Source of the DNA: Microdochium bolleyi
Lineage: Eukaryota > Ascomycota > Sordariomycetes > Xylariales > Microdochiaceae
Length of the DNA stretch: 64,000 nucleotides
Assembly: GCA_001566295.1 (NCBI GenBank)
Contig: KQ964250.1
Span: 1,116,001-1,180,000 of the forward strand
Reading direction: 5' to 3'
How positions within the stretch are numbered: the first letter of the stretch is position 1; each line of letters begins with the position of its first letter. The notes under the pieces are model-generated. The model saw nothing but the letters and a program-made list of their open reading frames with translations. It made no database searches and had not been told where the DNA came from. The position numbers and the translations under genes were made by a program. This document shows, in pieces, positions 9,646 through 20,721 of the stretch.

Positions 9646-10966
9646 GGTTAGAGAGGAATGTGGTCCGGCCGTGGGATGGTTGTTCGGGTCGAATAGATAG
9701 ATGTTTCTGTCAAGGTCGATGTGCTGAGTCGTAAGGGTCTCGTGTCGGGAACTGGGCAATCTTGACGGGGAATTGCGTCGACAGGATGTATCGTGACCTG
9801 GATATGCTAGTGAGAGGGCCGATTGATGAGTTGAGTTGAGCAAGGTCGCCTGCCGAGCACGTTTTGTAGGTACAGTCACGGAGAAACTCCAGAATTGACT
9901 GAGGGGTCTCGGTGCAACTTTTGAAGCTCCAGGGGCCAAGTATGGTTGCTTGCGTCACAGGCAGTGGCCCCACTACAGCTGGTGTCCGTGGCACTTGCAG
10001 GCCATCTTCAGCAACTCTGTTTCACGTCCTGTGAGCACCTAACAGCTATAAAGACAGCGTGAATGTGCTCTGCTACGACTGGGGACGCCCCGGCCAGGCT
10101 TACGGCGTGTACCAACCCAACGACCCAGTAACAAGCATTCAAGTTGGCTATGGATAAAAGGCTAGCTGATAGCTCAATGTCTCCAGTCCCTGAGGAGACG
10201 ATGGCACTCAAATTGTACTTTGAAGCTGTAGCGCTCAGCATGGGAGAACATCTTGGGGGACAAGAAGAAGTACCAAAACGAGGTCTCTGAATTAACGCGA
10301 AATCAAAGGACACGCCAGTACCAGCGTCAATCGAGGAGCGCGAGACAACCGCCCCGCCTGACGGCTGCCCTAAGAATCACCTTTCGGGTTTGGTGGGGCG
10401 CCGTCAGACCCCTGGGCAGCCGCCGCTGTCTGGGACGCACGGGGGTCCTGTCACATGCCCAAAAACTGCCACTTGTCGCATCATCGTCGGTTGTCGGTTG
10501 TCTCCCTCCATCCTTCCCACAAGCGTGCGTCCTCGTCTTTTTGGTACCAAGTCTCCGCGCCCAGGCCACAGCAGTCAGATTGAGACAAGCTTCGACGGAC
10601 GCCGTTCCCACGGAAGTACTGCGCTCGTGTAGCGCACACGGACCGTGAGAAGCGCTCTCGTAGCAGCAATTGCGCCTCGACTCGAGCGAGCAAGAGCAGA
10701 CCCCGCGCGAGGACTCACTACGCGGCAGGTCCCAGACAGAGAGCAGCATCCCGGGCACTTCTCTTGAGCTCTCCAGCATTACCTCTAGCCATACAGACCT
10801 GCACGGCCTCAACTCGCCTTCAACATGCAGCATTGCCGCACACGCTCCATAGTCGTACGGAGGATATCATAACACCAAGCACCACCACTTCTTGCTGGGA
10901 ACACCATTACAAGCAGTCAAATACACACGCCTTGTTCTATTATACAATCCACAATAAATCATAATC
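9646..10966. other. Divergent upstream region, Maf gene / bHLH gene
   Basis: A 1.3-kb shared promoter space between the minus-strand Maf gene and the plus-strand bHLH gene. No open frame in it looks like a protein. The part next to the bHLH gene (10640-10966) is CA- and T-rich leader-like sequence. Confidence 0.5.
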
Positions 10967-11455
10967 ATGACGGAGAACGGCTCCAGCTCGCCGCAGAACG
11001 GGACCGACTCGGCGAACGCCGACGACAAGCCGCGCCTGACCGAGGAGGAGAAGAAGCAGAACCACATCGCCTCTGGTAAAGCCCCCATTCCTCCGGCCTC
11101 TGTCCCTTGTACAACAGCCCATCCCCTTAACTAGCAGGCTGATCTCAGAGTGTCATAATAAACAGAACAGAAGCGTCGCGAGGCGATCAGAGCAGGCTTC
11201 GATCGCCTGTGCGACATCGTCCCGGGGCTCGAGGGCCAGGGCAGATCCGAGGGGCTCGTGCTCAAGAAGACGGTCGACTACATGCGGGAGCAAATGGAGG
11301 TACGGCGGCAGCTGATTCGGGCTAAGGAGGCGCGCGGCGAGTACGTGTCCGACGAGATGCGCGAGCCCGTGCTGATTCTCGAGCGGATTGAGGCCAGGGA
11401 GCGGCAGGAGATGGCAATGAAGGTGGAGGACGGCGACGATTCCCCGAGCGGGTAG
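10967..11455 (+). CDS. Small bHLH transcription factor, Ino4-like
   Basis: Exons 10967-11075 and 11166-11455 (90-nt intron, phase 1) give 132 aa. The intron splits the basic region: exon 1 ends KKQNHIAS and exon 2 continues EQKRREAIRAGFDRL, which together rebuild the H-x3-E-x2-RR DNA-contact signature that reads E-box half sites. Helix 1 (AGFDRLCDIVPG), a loop (LEGQGRSEG) and helix 2 (LVLKKTVDYMREQMEVRR) follow, then a short charged tail. The small size with nothing but an N-terminal acidic/Ser segment matches partner-type bHLH proteins such as yeast Ino4, which need a heterodimer partner for activation. The phospholipid-gene role is inferred from that likeness; a Max-like role is an alternative. 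The gene is convergent with the Thr-tRNA synthetase gene, with 95 bp between stop codons. Confidence 0.85.
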
Positions 11456-11550
11456 GGAGGCAGGACCTGACGACGTCGCAGGGACCTGTTCCTATACCTC
11501 TATGTTTCGTGGTGTTATGCTGATACATGATATTGTACGCGTGGTATTGA

Positions 11551-13083
11551 CTATCGGTAAGCAGACGCCTCCGTCTTCAAGATATCCAAGAGTTCCTCGG
11601 CCTTCATGGGAGTCTGTTTCTTCCTGTTTTCGCCCGTGCCTGTCCGCGTTGGGTCCAGGCGCCCCAGATCAGCAGTGATGGTACCCTGGGCTACATCCTT
11701 CGGACCTACTGTCACGATCACTCCGTAGCCCTTTCCCTTTGCCTCTCGCAGCTTGAGTTGTAAGCTGCGCGCAGTGTCATCTATGTCGACGGCGAAGAGA
11801 GTGGGGTTGGACAGCGGTGTATCAGCGGCACCATCACGGCCCAGCAACGTGTCTCTGGTGGCGGCTGCCAGGCCCAGCACAGGCTGGCTGTCGTTGACCG
11901 TCAGGATCATGACCTGCCGCGGGTTCAGCCAGAACGGATACGCCCCATCGTAGTGCTCGACGAGCAGCGCCATCAGCCGCTCGACCGAGCCGAGCACGGC
12001 ACGGTGGATGAGGACCGGCTGCACGGGGCCGTACTTTGCCAGTTCCTCGGGGTCGGTTGTGACCTCGCCTCGTCTCTCAAACTCTGGCGCCGGCGCCGTG
12101 TACTCGAGCTCGAACCGCTTCGGCAGCTGGAAGTCGAGCTGGATCGTGGCCGTCTGATGCTCCTTGCCGTCCGAATCCCGCAGTACAATATCGATCTTGG
12201 GACCGTAGAACGCCCCGTCACCCTCGTTGACCGTCCACTCCTGGCCGGAGGCATCGAGCGCACGTCTCAGCGCCCCCTCGGCGCTCGCCCAGTCCTCCTC
12301 GCTGCCGATGAAGTGGGCTGCCGGTCTCGTGGACAACGCGAGCCTGTAGGGACCCAGCTTGAACGTCGAGTACACGATCTTGACGAACTCGAGCGTCTTC
12401 TTGATCTCCTCCTCTATCTGCATGGGCCTGCAGAAGATATGGCCGTCGTCCTGGTGGAAGCGCCTGACTCTCGTCATGCCGCTGAGCGCACCCGATATTT
12501 CATTGCGATGCAAGGGCGAGAAGTCTGCGTATCGGATTGGGAGGTCGCGGTAGCTCCGGCGTTGGGAGGCAAAGATGAGGCAGTGGCCCGGGCAGTTCAT
12601 CGGCTTGAGCCCGTACTCGTCCTCCTCGCCGGCCTCGGCCGCCGAGTCAGCCCTTGAAGGTAAGGTGCTCGTCACGGTGAACATGTCGTCTGCGTAGTTC
12701 TCGAGGTGGCCTGATTTAGCCCAAAGGGACTTTTTGTAGATGGTCGGGGTGATGACCTCCTCGAAGCCGTAGCGGACATACTGCCTGCGAAGGAAGTCGA
12801 CGAGGCGGTTGAAGATGCGGGCGCCATTGGGTAGAAGAATTGGGGAGCCCGGGCTGTAGACGGAGGTAGTGAAGAGCTCCTGCTGGATTCCGAGCTTGCG
12901 ATGGTCCGCTGGGGGCTTCGGGGCGGGCTTGGCGGTGCCAGTCGCCTGGCCGTGCGATGAGCAGGATCGGGCATGCGATAGTCGGAGTGTGCTGCACGCG
13001 GGCTGGGTGCGTCGCAGCAGCGCTGAAGGACGATTCCTGTTCGCAGGCAGCGCGAGCCGCTGTGTCGCTTGCCTCAAAATCAT
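11551..13083 (-). CDS. MST1: Mitochondrial threonyl-tRNA synthetase
   Basis: An intronless 510-aa class II synthetase that charges mitochondrial tRNA-Thr. ATG 13083 is the first ATG (the frame upstream opens only at a TTG), and it starts an Arg/Ser-rich, acid-poor presequence of about 40 residues (MILRQATQRLALPANRNRPS) typical for matrix import. The catalytic core follows: motif 1 around GFEEVITPTI, motif 2 with PLHRNEISGALSGMTRVRRF and FHQDDGHIFC, zinc-type ligands expected at GLKPMNCPGHCLIF (Cys) and the later His, and motif 3 IHRAVLGSVERLMALLVEHY. The C-terminal part (QVMILTVND...ADLGRLD) is the anticodon-binding domain. The editing and TGS domains of cytosolic ThrRS are absent, as in the Mst1 family. 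The cytosolic enzyme must be encoded elsewhere. Confidence 0.95.
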   Translation of the reverse strand: MILRQATQRLALPANRNRPSALLRRTQPACSTLRLSHARSCSSHGQATGTAKPAPKPPADHRKLGIQQELFTTSVYSPGSPILLPNGARIFNRLVDFLRRQYVRYGFEEVITPTIYKKSLWAKSGHLENYADDMFTVTSTLPSRADSAAEAGEEDEYGLKPMNCPGHCLIFASQRRSYRDLPIRYADFSPLHRNEISGALSGMTRVRRFHQDDGHIFCRPMQIEEEIKKTLEFVKIVYSTFKLGPYRLALSTRPAAHFIGSEEDWASAEGALRRALDASGQEWTVNEGDGAFYGPKIDIVLRDSDGKEHQTATIQLDFQLPKRFELEYTAPAPEFERRGEVTTDPEELAKYGPVQPVLIHRAVLGSVERLMALLVEHYDGAYPFWLNPRQVMILTVNDSQPVLGLAAATRDTLLGRDGAADTPLSNPTLFAVDIDDTARSLQLKLREAKGKGYGVIVTVGPKDVAQGTITADLGRLDPTRTGTGENRKKQTPMKAEELLDILKTEASAYR

Positions 13084-13802
13084 GGTGGGCGAGGCTCTGG
13101 ACCGAGAAGCAAGCCTCTCTGCGGGGTGCAAGATGCTGCTCTTGTCGTCCGAGATCTGGGCCTCGACGCTGAACGAAGCTTCAAGCTCGAAGTCTGGCAA
13201 TCAACGCCGCTAAGCCCATACTGGTGGTGGGGCCCTGGCGGCTGACTCCACACTGGGACAGTGGCAGGGGTCTCACCTACATCAAGGATCCCATGACCTA
13301 ATGGCGGGCTGTAGTCTGCCTGCCTCATGCAGATTCACATCGGATTGTTCCCCGGCGCGTCGGTGCTTTCCAGGGTTCAACCTTTTGCTCTACATCAACA
13401 GATCTTCGCCTTCTGCCTATTGCCAGCATGCTAGCTCATCACGCGTGAGTCACCATCGACAACGCCCAGGAATCGCTTTGGTCTCGACCGTATCAGAGCC
13501 GTGAACCCAGATGACAGGGGTCTCAACTGCCCCACCACTGCATTATATAATCGTGCCTGGTCGCAACTCGCCACCCGTGCCTTGACGTCTTTCTTTCTTC
13601 GAGTCGGCGCGTGTCTGCCGCTTCAACACCTTGCAAGCTCTCCTCGCATCGCTTCTTCCTAGCTTGCTATTTCAAATTGCAGCCCACAGCTTCGCCACAC
13701 GACGGGCCGTTTCATAACAGCATCATCGACGCGGTCAAGTTAGCTCCGCCATGCAAAGGACTTGATAGAGGCGCGCGCTTGCTTACAACTTTGTCTTGGA
13801 CC
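13084..13802. other. Divergent promoter region, MST1 / two-TM protein
   Basis: A 0.7-kb divergent intergenic region. The part from about 13560 to 13800 is a T/C-rich leader for the plus-strand gene. No other feature seen. Confidence 0.5.
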
Positions 13803-15602
13803 ATGGCGCCGCGGCGTCAGCCTATCCAGGGTCCAGAAAGCTCTTGGCGACTCGTCGAGGGCGGCGAGAACGACAGCTTCGACACCAGCATCGTCAATGA
13901 CTTTGAGGACGACCACATTCTTTCGAGCAACCCGCCATCGCAATTCTCGTCTTCGTCGCAGGGCTTGAGCTTCCGCGCGTCGCAGGACAGCAGCAACCTG
14001 TCCGACAGAGAGAACCAGCTGCTTGCGCGCATGGACTTTCGGCCATCGCTCGCATCCACCAGGCAGCCCTCCATCGACAAGGAACAGACGCCCGTTCCGG
14101 AGTTCTTCATGCCGAAAGTCGACATGGCCAGATCCCCGCAGACAAACAGCAGCCGCTCGTCGAGGACAGTGACGAGGTCGACTGCCGGCGGCGGCAGCGG
14201 CATTCCATACCAGCGGCGAGGCTACGCCCAACGTGATCGCGACGACAGTTCTGACGGACAATACTACGGAGACCACGATCGCAAGCAGCGCTCAAGCAAT
14301 GCCCGCTACGGCGGCGGTCAGCCAATGACGCTGACAGATCGCTTTGCAGCTTCTGTCCCCAGCTTCATATTTGACGTCACCGCGTGGCTGCTGTCCGTGA
14401 TCGGCATGGCGTTCAGCCTGGCCAAGTTCCCCATCGCCATCGCGCTGTTCATCTGGATCACTGTAGGGCTCAGCATGTCCACAATCAACACCGTGAAAGA
14501 TGGCATTGCAGCCTCACCGATCTGCAAGATCCCCTTCATCACGCCCTCGTTCTGTAACGTCGGTGGCCCATCCTCAATGTCGGGCAACGGCTCATCGACC
14601 GTTGAGTTCGATGGGCTCATGGCCGTGCAGGCCGACTTTGAGAAAGTCCTCGAGGCCTCGGCAGAGGGCGTGTCCTTGCCCATGGAGATGAAGCGTTCCG
14701 AGACGTCCGTTCGCGACTTGCGCACGATGGTGAAGTACAGCGACATCCCGGCCCGCTCGGAACTTGTGTACGAGTTTGACGGCTACATCGAGACCATCTC
14801 CACGCTCTCGCGCGACCTGCAGACCTTCAACACGCACGTCGGCAGTGCGGTCGATAGCATCATCAGCATCAACCGCTGGACGTCGCGGTACATTGACACC
14901 CTGGCCGCCTCTCACGCAGACGAGTCCTCGGGGGCAGTGGCCCGCTGGACCGGCTGGCTCTTCTCGCCGTTCGCTCCTGCCGTCTTTGATGAGCGCATAC
15001 TGCTCGACAAGTACATCGAGCACACGGGCCTCGTGTCGGACAAGATCGCAGGTCTGATCCTCGAGGCACAGGCGAACCTGCGCCTCCTCGCGACCGCGGA
15101 GAACAACCTGCAGGTCATCAAGGAGCACGTGGTCCGCAGCGAGCAGGACGTCGTCCAGGAGAAGGACTCGGTGCTCTGGACCCTATGGACCCTCGTGGGC
15201 GCGAACAGGCCGCAGCTCAACAGGCTCAACTCGCAGCTCGACCTGCTTAAGCTGGTAGACCGCCAGCGCACAACCGCGGTCGCGCAGCTGGTGAGCCTCG
15301 TGCACGATCTGGGCGATATCCAGAGCAAGCTCAGCGATCTGCGCGACAGGGTCGCCGCGCCGGAGGTCGTGGGCGTGGGCGCCGGGGACGGGGACGGGAT
15401 GATCGGCGCGGGCGGCGCAGGGACCAAGATCGGCGGGAGGGTCGCCAGGATCCCGCTGAGCGTGCACATCGAGACCATCAACGCGGGCGTCGAGCGGCTC
15501 GAGGGCGCGCGCAGCCGGATCCGCGCCGAGGAGAACGAGCGACTGCAGCGCGCGCTTGCGCGGGCCAGGGACGTTGATGACGGCAATCTCATTGACGGGT
15601 AA
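13803..15602 (+). CDS. Two-TM, coiled-coil membrane protein of unknown function
   Basis: An intronless 599-aa protein. ATG 13803 (context accATGg) is the first ATG of the frame. Residues 1-175 are polar and disordered, with Ser/Arg patches (SSRSSRTVTRS) and an RRG/YAQRDRDD region. Two adjacent hydrophobic segments (about 184-206 and 207-228, DVTAWLLSVIGMAFSLAKFP and IAIALFIWITVGLSM) form a hairpin or two spans. The C-terminal 370 residues are largely helical with heptad-like leucines (QLNRLNSQLDLLKLVDRQR, LSDLRDRV) and a Gly-rich insert near 525-545. There is no enzyme motif. It looks like an organelle-membrane protein with a long coiled-coil domain; I know no named family, so no function is given. 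It is convergent with the next gene. Confidence 0.82.
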   Translation: MAPRRQPIQGPESSWRLVEGGENDSFDTSIVNDFEDDHILSSNPPSQFSSSSQGLSFRASQDSSNLSDRENQLLARMDFRPSLASTRQPSIDKEQTPVPEFFMPKVDMARSPQTNSSRSSRTVTRSTAGGGSGIPYQRRGYAQRDRDDSSDGQYYGDHDRKQRSSNARYGGGQPMTLTDRFAASVPSFIFDVTAWLLSVIGMAFSLAKFPIAIALFIWITVGLSMSTINTVKDGIAASPICKIPFITPSFCNVGGPSSMSGNGSSTVEFDGLMAVQADFEKVLEASAEGVSLPMEMKRSETSVRDLRTMVKYSDIPARSELVYEFDGYIETISTLSRDLQTFNTHVGSAVDSIISINRWTSRYIDTLAASHADESSGAVARWTGWLFSPFAPAVFDERILLDKYIEHTGLVSDKIAGLILEAQANLRLLATAENNLQVIKEHVVRSEQDVVQEKDSVLWTLWTLVGANRPQLNRLNSQLDLLKLVDRQRTTAVAQLVSLVHDLGDIQSKLSDLRDRVAAPEVVGVGAGDGDGMIGAGGAGTKIGGRVARIPLSVHIETINAGVERLEGARSRIRAEENERLQRALARARDVDDGNLIDG

Positions 15603-16498
15603 GCGACCTTTCACCTTGGTCGTCGTGGCAGTGCCGGCGGTTGTGTGCTGGTTCGTCGTGTCGCTTTCTGCTTCCTGGATGGCGATCTTTTTCTGGCTAG
15701 AGGAAATACTGGAATAAGGAATATAGGGTATTCACAGATGGATTAAACGAGTCGAACATTAGGCGTCTATTATTGAAAGCAAGCGGGTTTCACAAAGAGA
15801 AATTGAATACTTGAAGTTCTCATGTTTTTTCCCTTCTCATATGTCCAGGATGGATTACAGACTGGTCAGCCTGGTTGGTTTTCTGCAACAGGGCTAGTTC
15901 TGGTGTCTGTCCGAGCTGGTGTACTCACATGCGTAAGCGTTATCTTCCACCGACCTCTAGACGTTATTTTGTACGGTAGATACACAACTCTGTCTGAACG
16001 ACATCTTCATGGTCTTACATTGGAGGAGAACGCAATTATCCACGGATATAGAGTGGCGAAGCACTTAGGTTGAAGACAGATGTTGAATGACTGTTGAAAG
16101 AAAGCATATGCGATGTATATATTATGAAATGTCATATCTACTTTGTGTACGCTGCCGCCAACTCCGAACCAATGCTACCGTGATAAATGTGCGTGGTTCT
16201 GCGAGGAATTTCGAACCTAGGCACAGGTAATGAAAATGGGTATTCGTTATCCAAAAGGAAAGATATGCGTCTCCGCGGCGGAGTGAGACGGGTACGACTA
16301 ATGCGTAACAATATGTCGTAAAGAGAAAGAACGCCATCTTGGTCGTAATTTCAAGGACGATCTTGTATCATTATCACAATCGCGTGCAATGGCCTCTTCG
16401 ATATTACTTCGTCCTCCTTGAAAGAGCAGATGGCGGGATATCCTGCCATTGGTCATGACTGGGTCCATCCGGCTTCCGTTCTACGTCTCGCATCTGAC
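15603..16498. other. Convergent 3' intergenic region
   Basis: AT-rich 3' flanks of two convergent genes, 0.9 kb. No coding or RNA feature recognised. Confidence 0.5.
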
Positions 16499-17329
16499 TT
16501 AAATGTGGGAGCCGTGGGAGTGTGCAGACTTCTCGCTGCGCACGCTACGACCACCGGCGAACTTGCCGTCCTTGCCGAGCTTCTTCTCTGTGAGCCAGAC
16601 ACGGAACTTGATGATAGCCCAGATCAGGACGAAGATGACGATGATGGCGACGGCGATACCAAAGACGTAGGCAGCAACAAAGGCGCCCTGCTTGCGAGGG
16701 TCGAGGAAAGGGTACACGTAGAAGCCCTTGGTGGCGGCCGTCAGGTATGCGAGGCCACAGTACATGGCGAGGATGATGATGAGCCACAGCAGGTGGATCC
16801 ACGGCGGCGGCGCGGTGCGCGGGAAGATGACCTCGAAGAGCATGAAGGCCGAGTTCATGGCGTGTTGGCTGACGTTACTCCACAGAGAGTAGGTGTTTGG
16901 GAAGCCCTTGCCGTCATTGATGGTGCTGTAGAGGAGGCCCCAGTAGACGATGGTGACGAGGGCCGGGTACGTGACGACGGTCGAGTAGTAGAGCGAGTGT
17001 AGGGCCTGGAGGAGACGAGGCCAGCGGTCGAGGAGTGCCGAGTTTGAGCGGGCATAAGTCAAGGTGTGGGCTGCGGCGAAGAGGAAGTAGAACGACAGGC
17101 CCCAGTAGGTGAGGACGGTAAAGTAGGAGAAAGAGGCGGCGGAGGCCCGGCAGCCGCCGAGCTCGGGGTGAGCACACTGGAAGCCGATGTTGAAGAGCAG
17201 GGTGGTGAGGGCGTAGATGCCGATGAGGAGGCGGATGGCGCCGAGGAGGTAGGGCGGCAGGATCCAGGACGTCTCGAAGCGATGGGAGGGGTCCCAGACG
17301 CCCGTGTTGAGCGCGAAGGGGCGCGCCAT
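16499..17329 (-). CDS. Polytopic membrane protein, Rolling-stone/FAR-17a-like
   Basis: An intronless 276-aa protein. ATG 17329 starts MARPFALNTGVWDP; the upstream open frame has no ATG. About six membrane spans are visible (LLGAIRLLIGIYALTTLLF; YFTVLTYWGLSFYFLFAAA; YYSTVVTYPALVTIVYWGLL; HAMNSAFMLFEVIF; LLWLIIILAMYCGLAYL; AYVFGIAVAIIVIFVLIWAII), then a short basic Ser/His-rich cytosolic tail. The pattern of a span beginning H-x2-N-S and the later FYVYPFLDPRKQG resembles the Rolling stone and FAR-17a/AIG1 membrane families, whose AIG1/ADTRP members hydrolyse branched fatty-acid esters through conserved Thr and His. Whether this protein has that activity is unproven; the family link rests on motif likeness only. 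Confidence 0.78.
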   Translation of the reverse strand: MARPFALNTGVWDPSHRFETSWILPPYLLGAIRLLIGIYALTTLLFNIGFQCAHPELGGCRASAASFSYFTVLTYWGLSFYFLFAAAHTLTYARSNSALLDRWPRLLQALHSLYYSTVVTYPALVTIVYWGLLYSTINDGKGFPNTYSLWSNVSQHAMNSAFMLFEVIFPRTAPPPWIHLLWLIIILAMYCGLAYLTAATKGFYVYPFLDPRKQGAFVAAYVFGIAVAIIVIFVLIWAIIKFRVWLTEKKLGKDGKFAGGRSVRSEKSAHSHGSHI

Positions 17330-20067
17330 GGTTGTGCTGTCGTGTGGCCGAGGCCGGATTGGAGCAAAGATTCGAGCAGCGGCGGTAGAAATGATGTTGG
17401 TGATATGCTGATGTCGTCGTGAAGCTGGGCCCGGCTGCAAGCACACGGACAGACAGGGTCAGCAAGAAGAAGAGACTGGAGGTGGGCGCCGCAGGAGGAA
17501 AAGAGAGCGATGGGAGGATCATGTGAACCCAGCCAGCACCCTGGCAGCACCCTGGGAAGTTGCGATCGGGGCTCATGCACAAAATGGGCCGCCATTGCCT
17601 GCCACCAGGGCCACCTAACGCCATTGGGACAATGGGGGACGCAACCCCTGCCCTTTCCGGCCTAGGGCCCTGTCTTTGCAGATTCTAGCGTGCCGCAGCC
17701 TGAGCAGTACGGAGTCGAGTACCTTAACACAGGTAAGTAAGCGTAAGTACGCGTGGCATAGGCCCTCTACGGAGTACCCCGAGCATGCAGAAGTTGTCGT
17801 CCCGAGTTCCGGTCCCGTAGTCGAGTCAAGCTTGCCTTAGACCGAGACTAGCGGCCGGCACTTCGACTCCTCTGCACCATTGTGCCGTACTGCACTGCCT
17901 GCATCTCTCTCCATGGCACGTGAGCGTCGCGTCGCACCTTGGAGGCATCCATGGATGTACTCTCATGCACATTGTGCCGGGATGTCACGACATGTGGCAT
18001 TGGATGAGGTAACCTTCTGGAAGAGCCTCCTTGCTCTCGCATGTGAAACCGCATCGATGCCGACGTAACACCGACTGCCAGGCTCAGCCCTAACCTAAAC
18101 GTTCACGACCTGCATGCAGAGTGCAACAGGGTACAAAGTACCTACGGAAGGTACGAAAGAGGTTGTACTCTGTACAAGACGTCAACTCTCAGAGGCATGA
18201 TAGTTGCACCAACAGCCAGGACGGGCTTTCCCATCTGATATTGCTCCACCACAAGCGGTGCTGGGATGCTCCGGTGCATGAGCGGTGGTGGGCACCTGGT
18301 CAATCACACCCTCATCTCCTCCCCCAGCCGCACCCTCCACTCAAAGGACCGGCCCGAGTCAGGCGAGTCCACAGTTCGCAACTCGGGAACTCTGGCAGCT
18401 GCTTCTTGTCGCCTTGGCAATTCATACCCCAAGGTACGCTAAATCTGCTCGCACATGCCCGCGCATCATGATGACACAAAGCGAAATGGAGAGGAAGAGG
18501 TGGGAGGGACTTGGAACTTGGTTGCTGCAAATTGCAGTTGAAGACCCTGGTCTAGAGCCATCCTGCGAAACAATGGTCCCTGGACGAGAGCAGACTGAAT
18601 TCCGAGATATCTTCCGTGTGGAGCCTACCACGCTATGGCACTCAGTGAGGCACGGCTACATACTCGAAACAGTTCTGACATTCAACCAAGGAGTCGAGCG
18701 TGGATACCACTGTTGGTGGAATGATTGGACTCCTTGATTGTTCGCATCTTCCATATTCTTATGTGTCTGATCATGCATATTTCCCATAGTTGTGTCACTG
18801 AAGTATAACGCGGCGAGCTCGCTTCCTGCTGTTCACTACTGTTACCTCACTTCTGCGCCTTCCTGGCATATGGCGCGTCGGCCTTGTATGATGTATCGCT
18901 GGGAGAGATCTTCGTCACTCAAGAAGTGGTCTTCTATTGTTGGCCACAAATTTCCCTGGTAATGCTGAGCAACTCAAGTCGATACTGCCCTTCATTTGTT
19001 GTGTCACACTTTCCCTAATCAGAAAGGAGACGATAACGGGCCACAGAAAAGGGCCGGATCGTTCGAACGAACAAGGCATCAGTAGTCCCGTTTCATGCTG
19101 TTCAATCTAACAATTACCTCACCCAGCCGTCTCTCCCCTTCGAGATGGAGGAGATTCTTACACTGCCGTATTGGACAAGGAGAAGTATCATACACTAACA
19201 TTTTTCGTTATTTGTAGTAACAAATGTTCAACTTCTCCTCCACAGGGTCAGACTCTTATATGCGGTTTCAGTCCTCATCGCCGATGTGCAAATTCCACGG
19301 GAAGTGATCGGTGTGAATCCATCGCATCAATATATGAATGCTCCTGATACAGGAGAATAGAATGCAATGAATGACCTTTTAAGTTGTGAATGTGCTCATA
19401 ACCCCATCAGGTATCCCAATGGTCTTTTTCACATCTGGCAATATATGTAGTATTTAGTCATCGATAATTCGCTTCTGAATACACAGACCATGAAGCGCAG
19501 AGGATTCCTCACCAGTGGCTACGCTTCTACCCAGATGGAGACGCCCTGCACCATACGAGCCTAAACTTGAAGCTTCCTGCTTTTGTTACTTACGTTGCTG
19601 CAAATGGAGCTGAGACTCAGGTTTCTTAAGGATGTTCTTGCCAGAGCCAAATGCAGCACACCCACCCACACACACAAACATACATATATACTTAAGCATA
19701 CATAGACCATGGTCAACACGGACGACCACCTAGTACCAGTACGCTCGGGCAGTTTCCACAGAGACGTTTTCCCCTGACAAATGAATCAAGCCGGTCGCTC
19801 ACGTCCGCAAGGATGGAAAGAGGAGGAACACCTGCAAGCCCAAAACGAGGTTTATTATTCATTAGGCGTCGGCAGCGCATTGGCCCATTCACTGCCCTTT
19901 GGCGATGCCCGAGGTGAGGTACGTACGTATGTGTTTATTCCCTCTTCACTTTCTGGAGTTCTTGAAAAGACGACTCGGATACTCGGCGTTACGCACGCTG
20001 CCCACGCTGCGCTAATTGTAGGTACACTCTGGGCATGGTAGTGGTATAAAGACAGGTTGCGCAAGGG

Positions 20068-20068
<1 letters not shown>

Positions 20069-20101
<33 letters not shown>
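20069..20101. repeat. T33 homopolymer tract
   Basis: 33 consecutive T on the plus strand (A33 on the minus strand), the longest homopolymer in the window. It could be the poly(A) tail of an old minus-strand retroposed sequence, but no element body or target-site duplication is evident. Confidence 0.9.
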
Positions 20102-20698
20102 CTTCCGCCCGTATAGAAGCCGCCAGCATCGCCCAATCTGTAGCGAAGGGGACGGGAAGTCCTGGGATATTCACGGACAACATCAGTCATCGACTATCTG
20201 GTGTTTCGAGATGCCCGACGATCAGAGCGAGGACATATATCTTGCCAGATCGTTTTGCCGAGGGTCAGGTCTGAAACCTTGACACGGCAGGAATAAACCA
20301 GTCACTGCCGCCGTTTGAGTCTAAATGCACTCTGGTCCACGAAAGTAGAAATTGCAGCAGAGTGTAAGAGGGAGATATACCGGCTTTTCTGTCCTTCTTC
20401 TCCTCTGTGGCCGAGGCCGAGCGAACGACACGAAGTTTTGCTGGTTTCCGGTCGAAAACACGGTCTGAGTCCCGTCAGGATAGGACACACGACATCTCAA
20501 TACACAGCTATAGAGGACAATGTCGAGAGTTTGTCCTTTCATGGAAGTCAAGAACAAAGTCAAGAACAAAGTCGGGTGAGCAACAGCCGGGAGAAGCGCA
20601 AGCTTCGCTACGAAGGAGATGCCAGGTCACAGAGGAAAGAAAGACCACAATGCATCAGATTTGGCTCCAATAGACATCGCTGTGTAGATCCCAGTGAA

Positions 20699-20721
20699 GG
20701 GGGGGGGGGGGGAAGGGGGGG
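20699..20721 (+). repeat. G14-AA-G7 guanine run
   Basis: Fourteen G, two A, then seven G. By composition it could fold as a G-quadruplex on the plus strand. It lies in the gene-poor island, away from any gene I can support. Confidence 0.85.

Noticed and set aside
18285..18737. 150-codon plus-strand frame
   Set aside because: It starts in mid-sequence with ATG but shows no motif, no conserved-looking pattern and no introns or leader.
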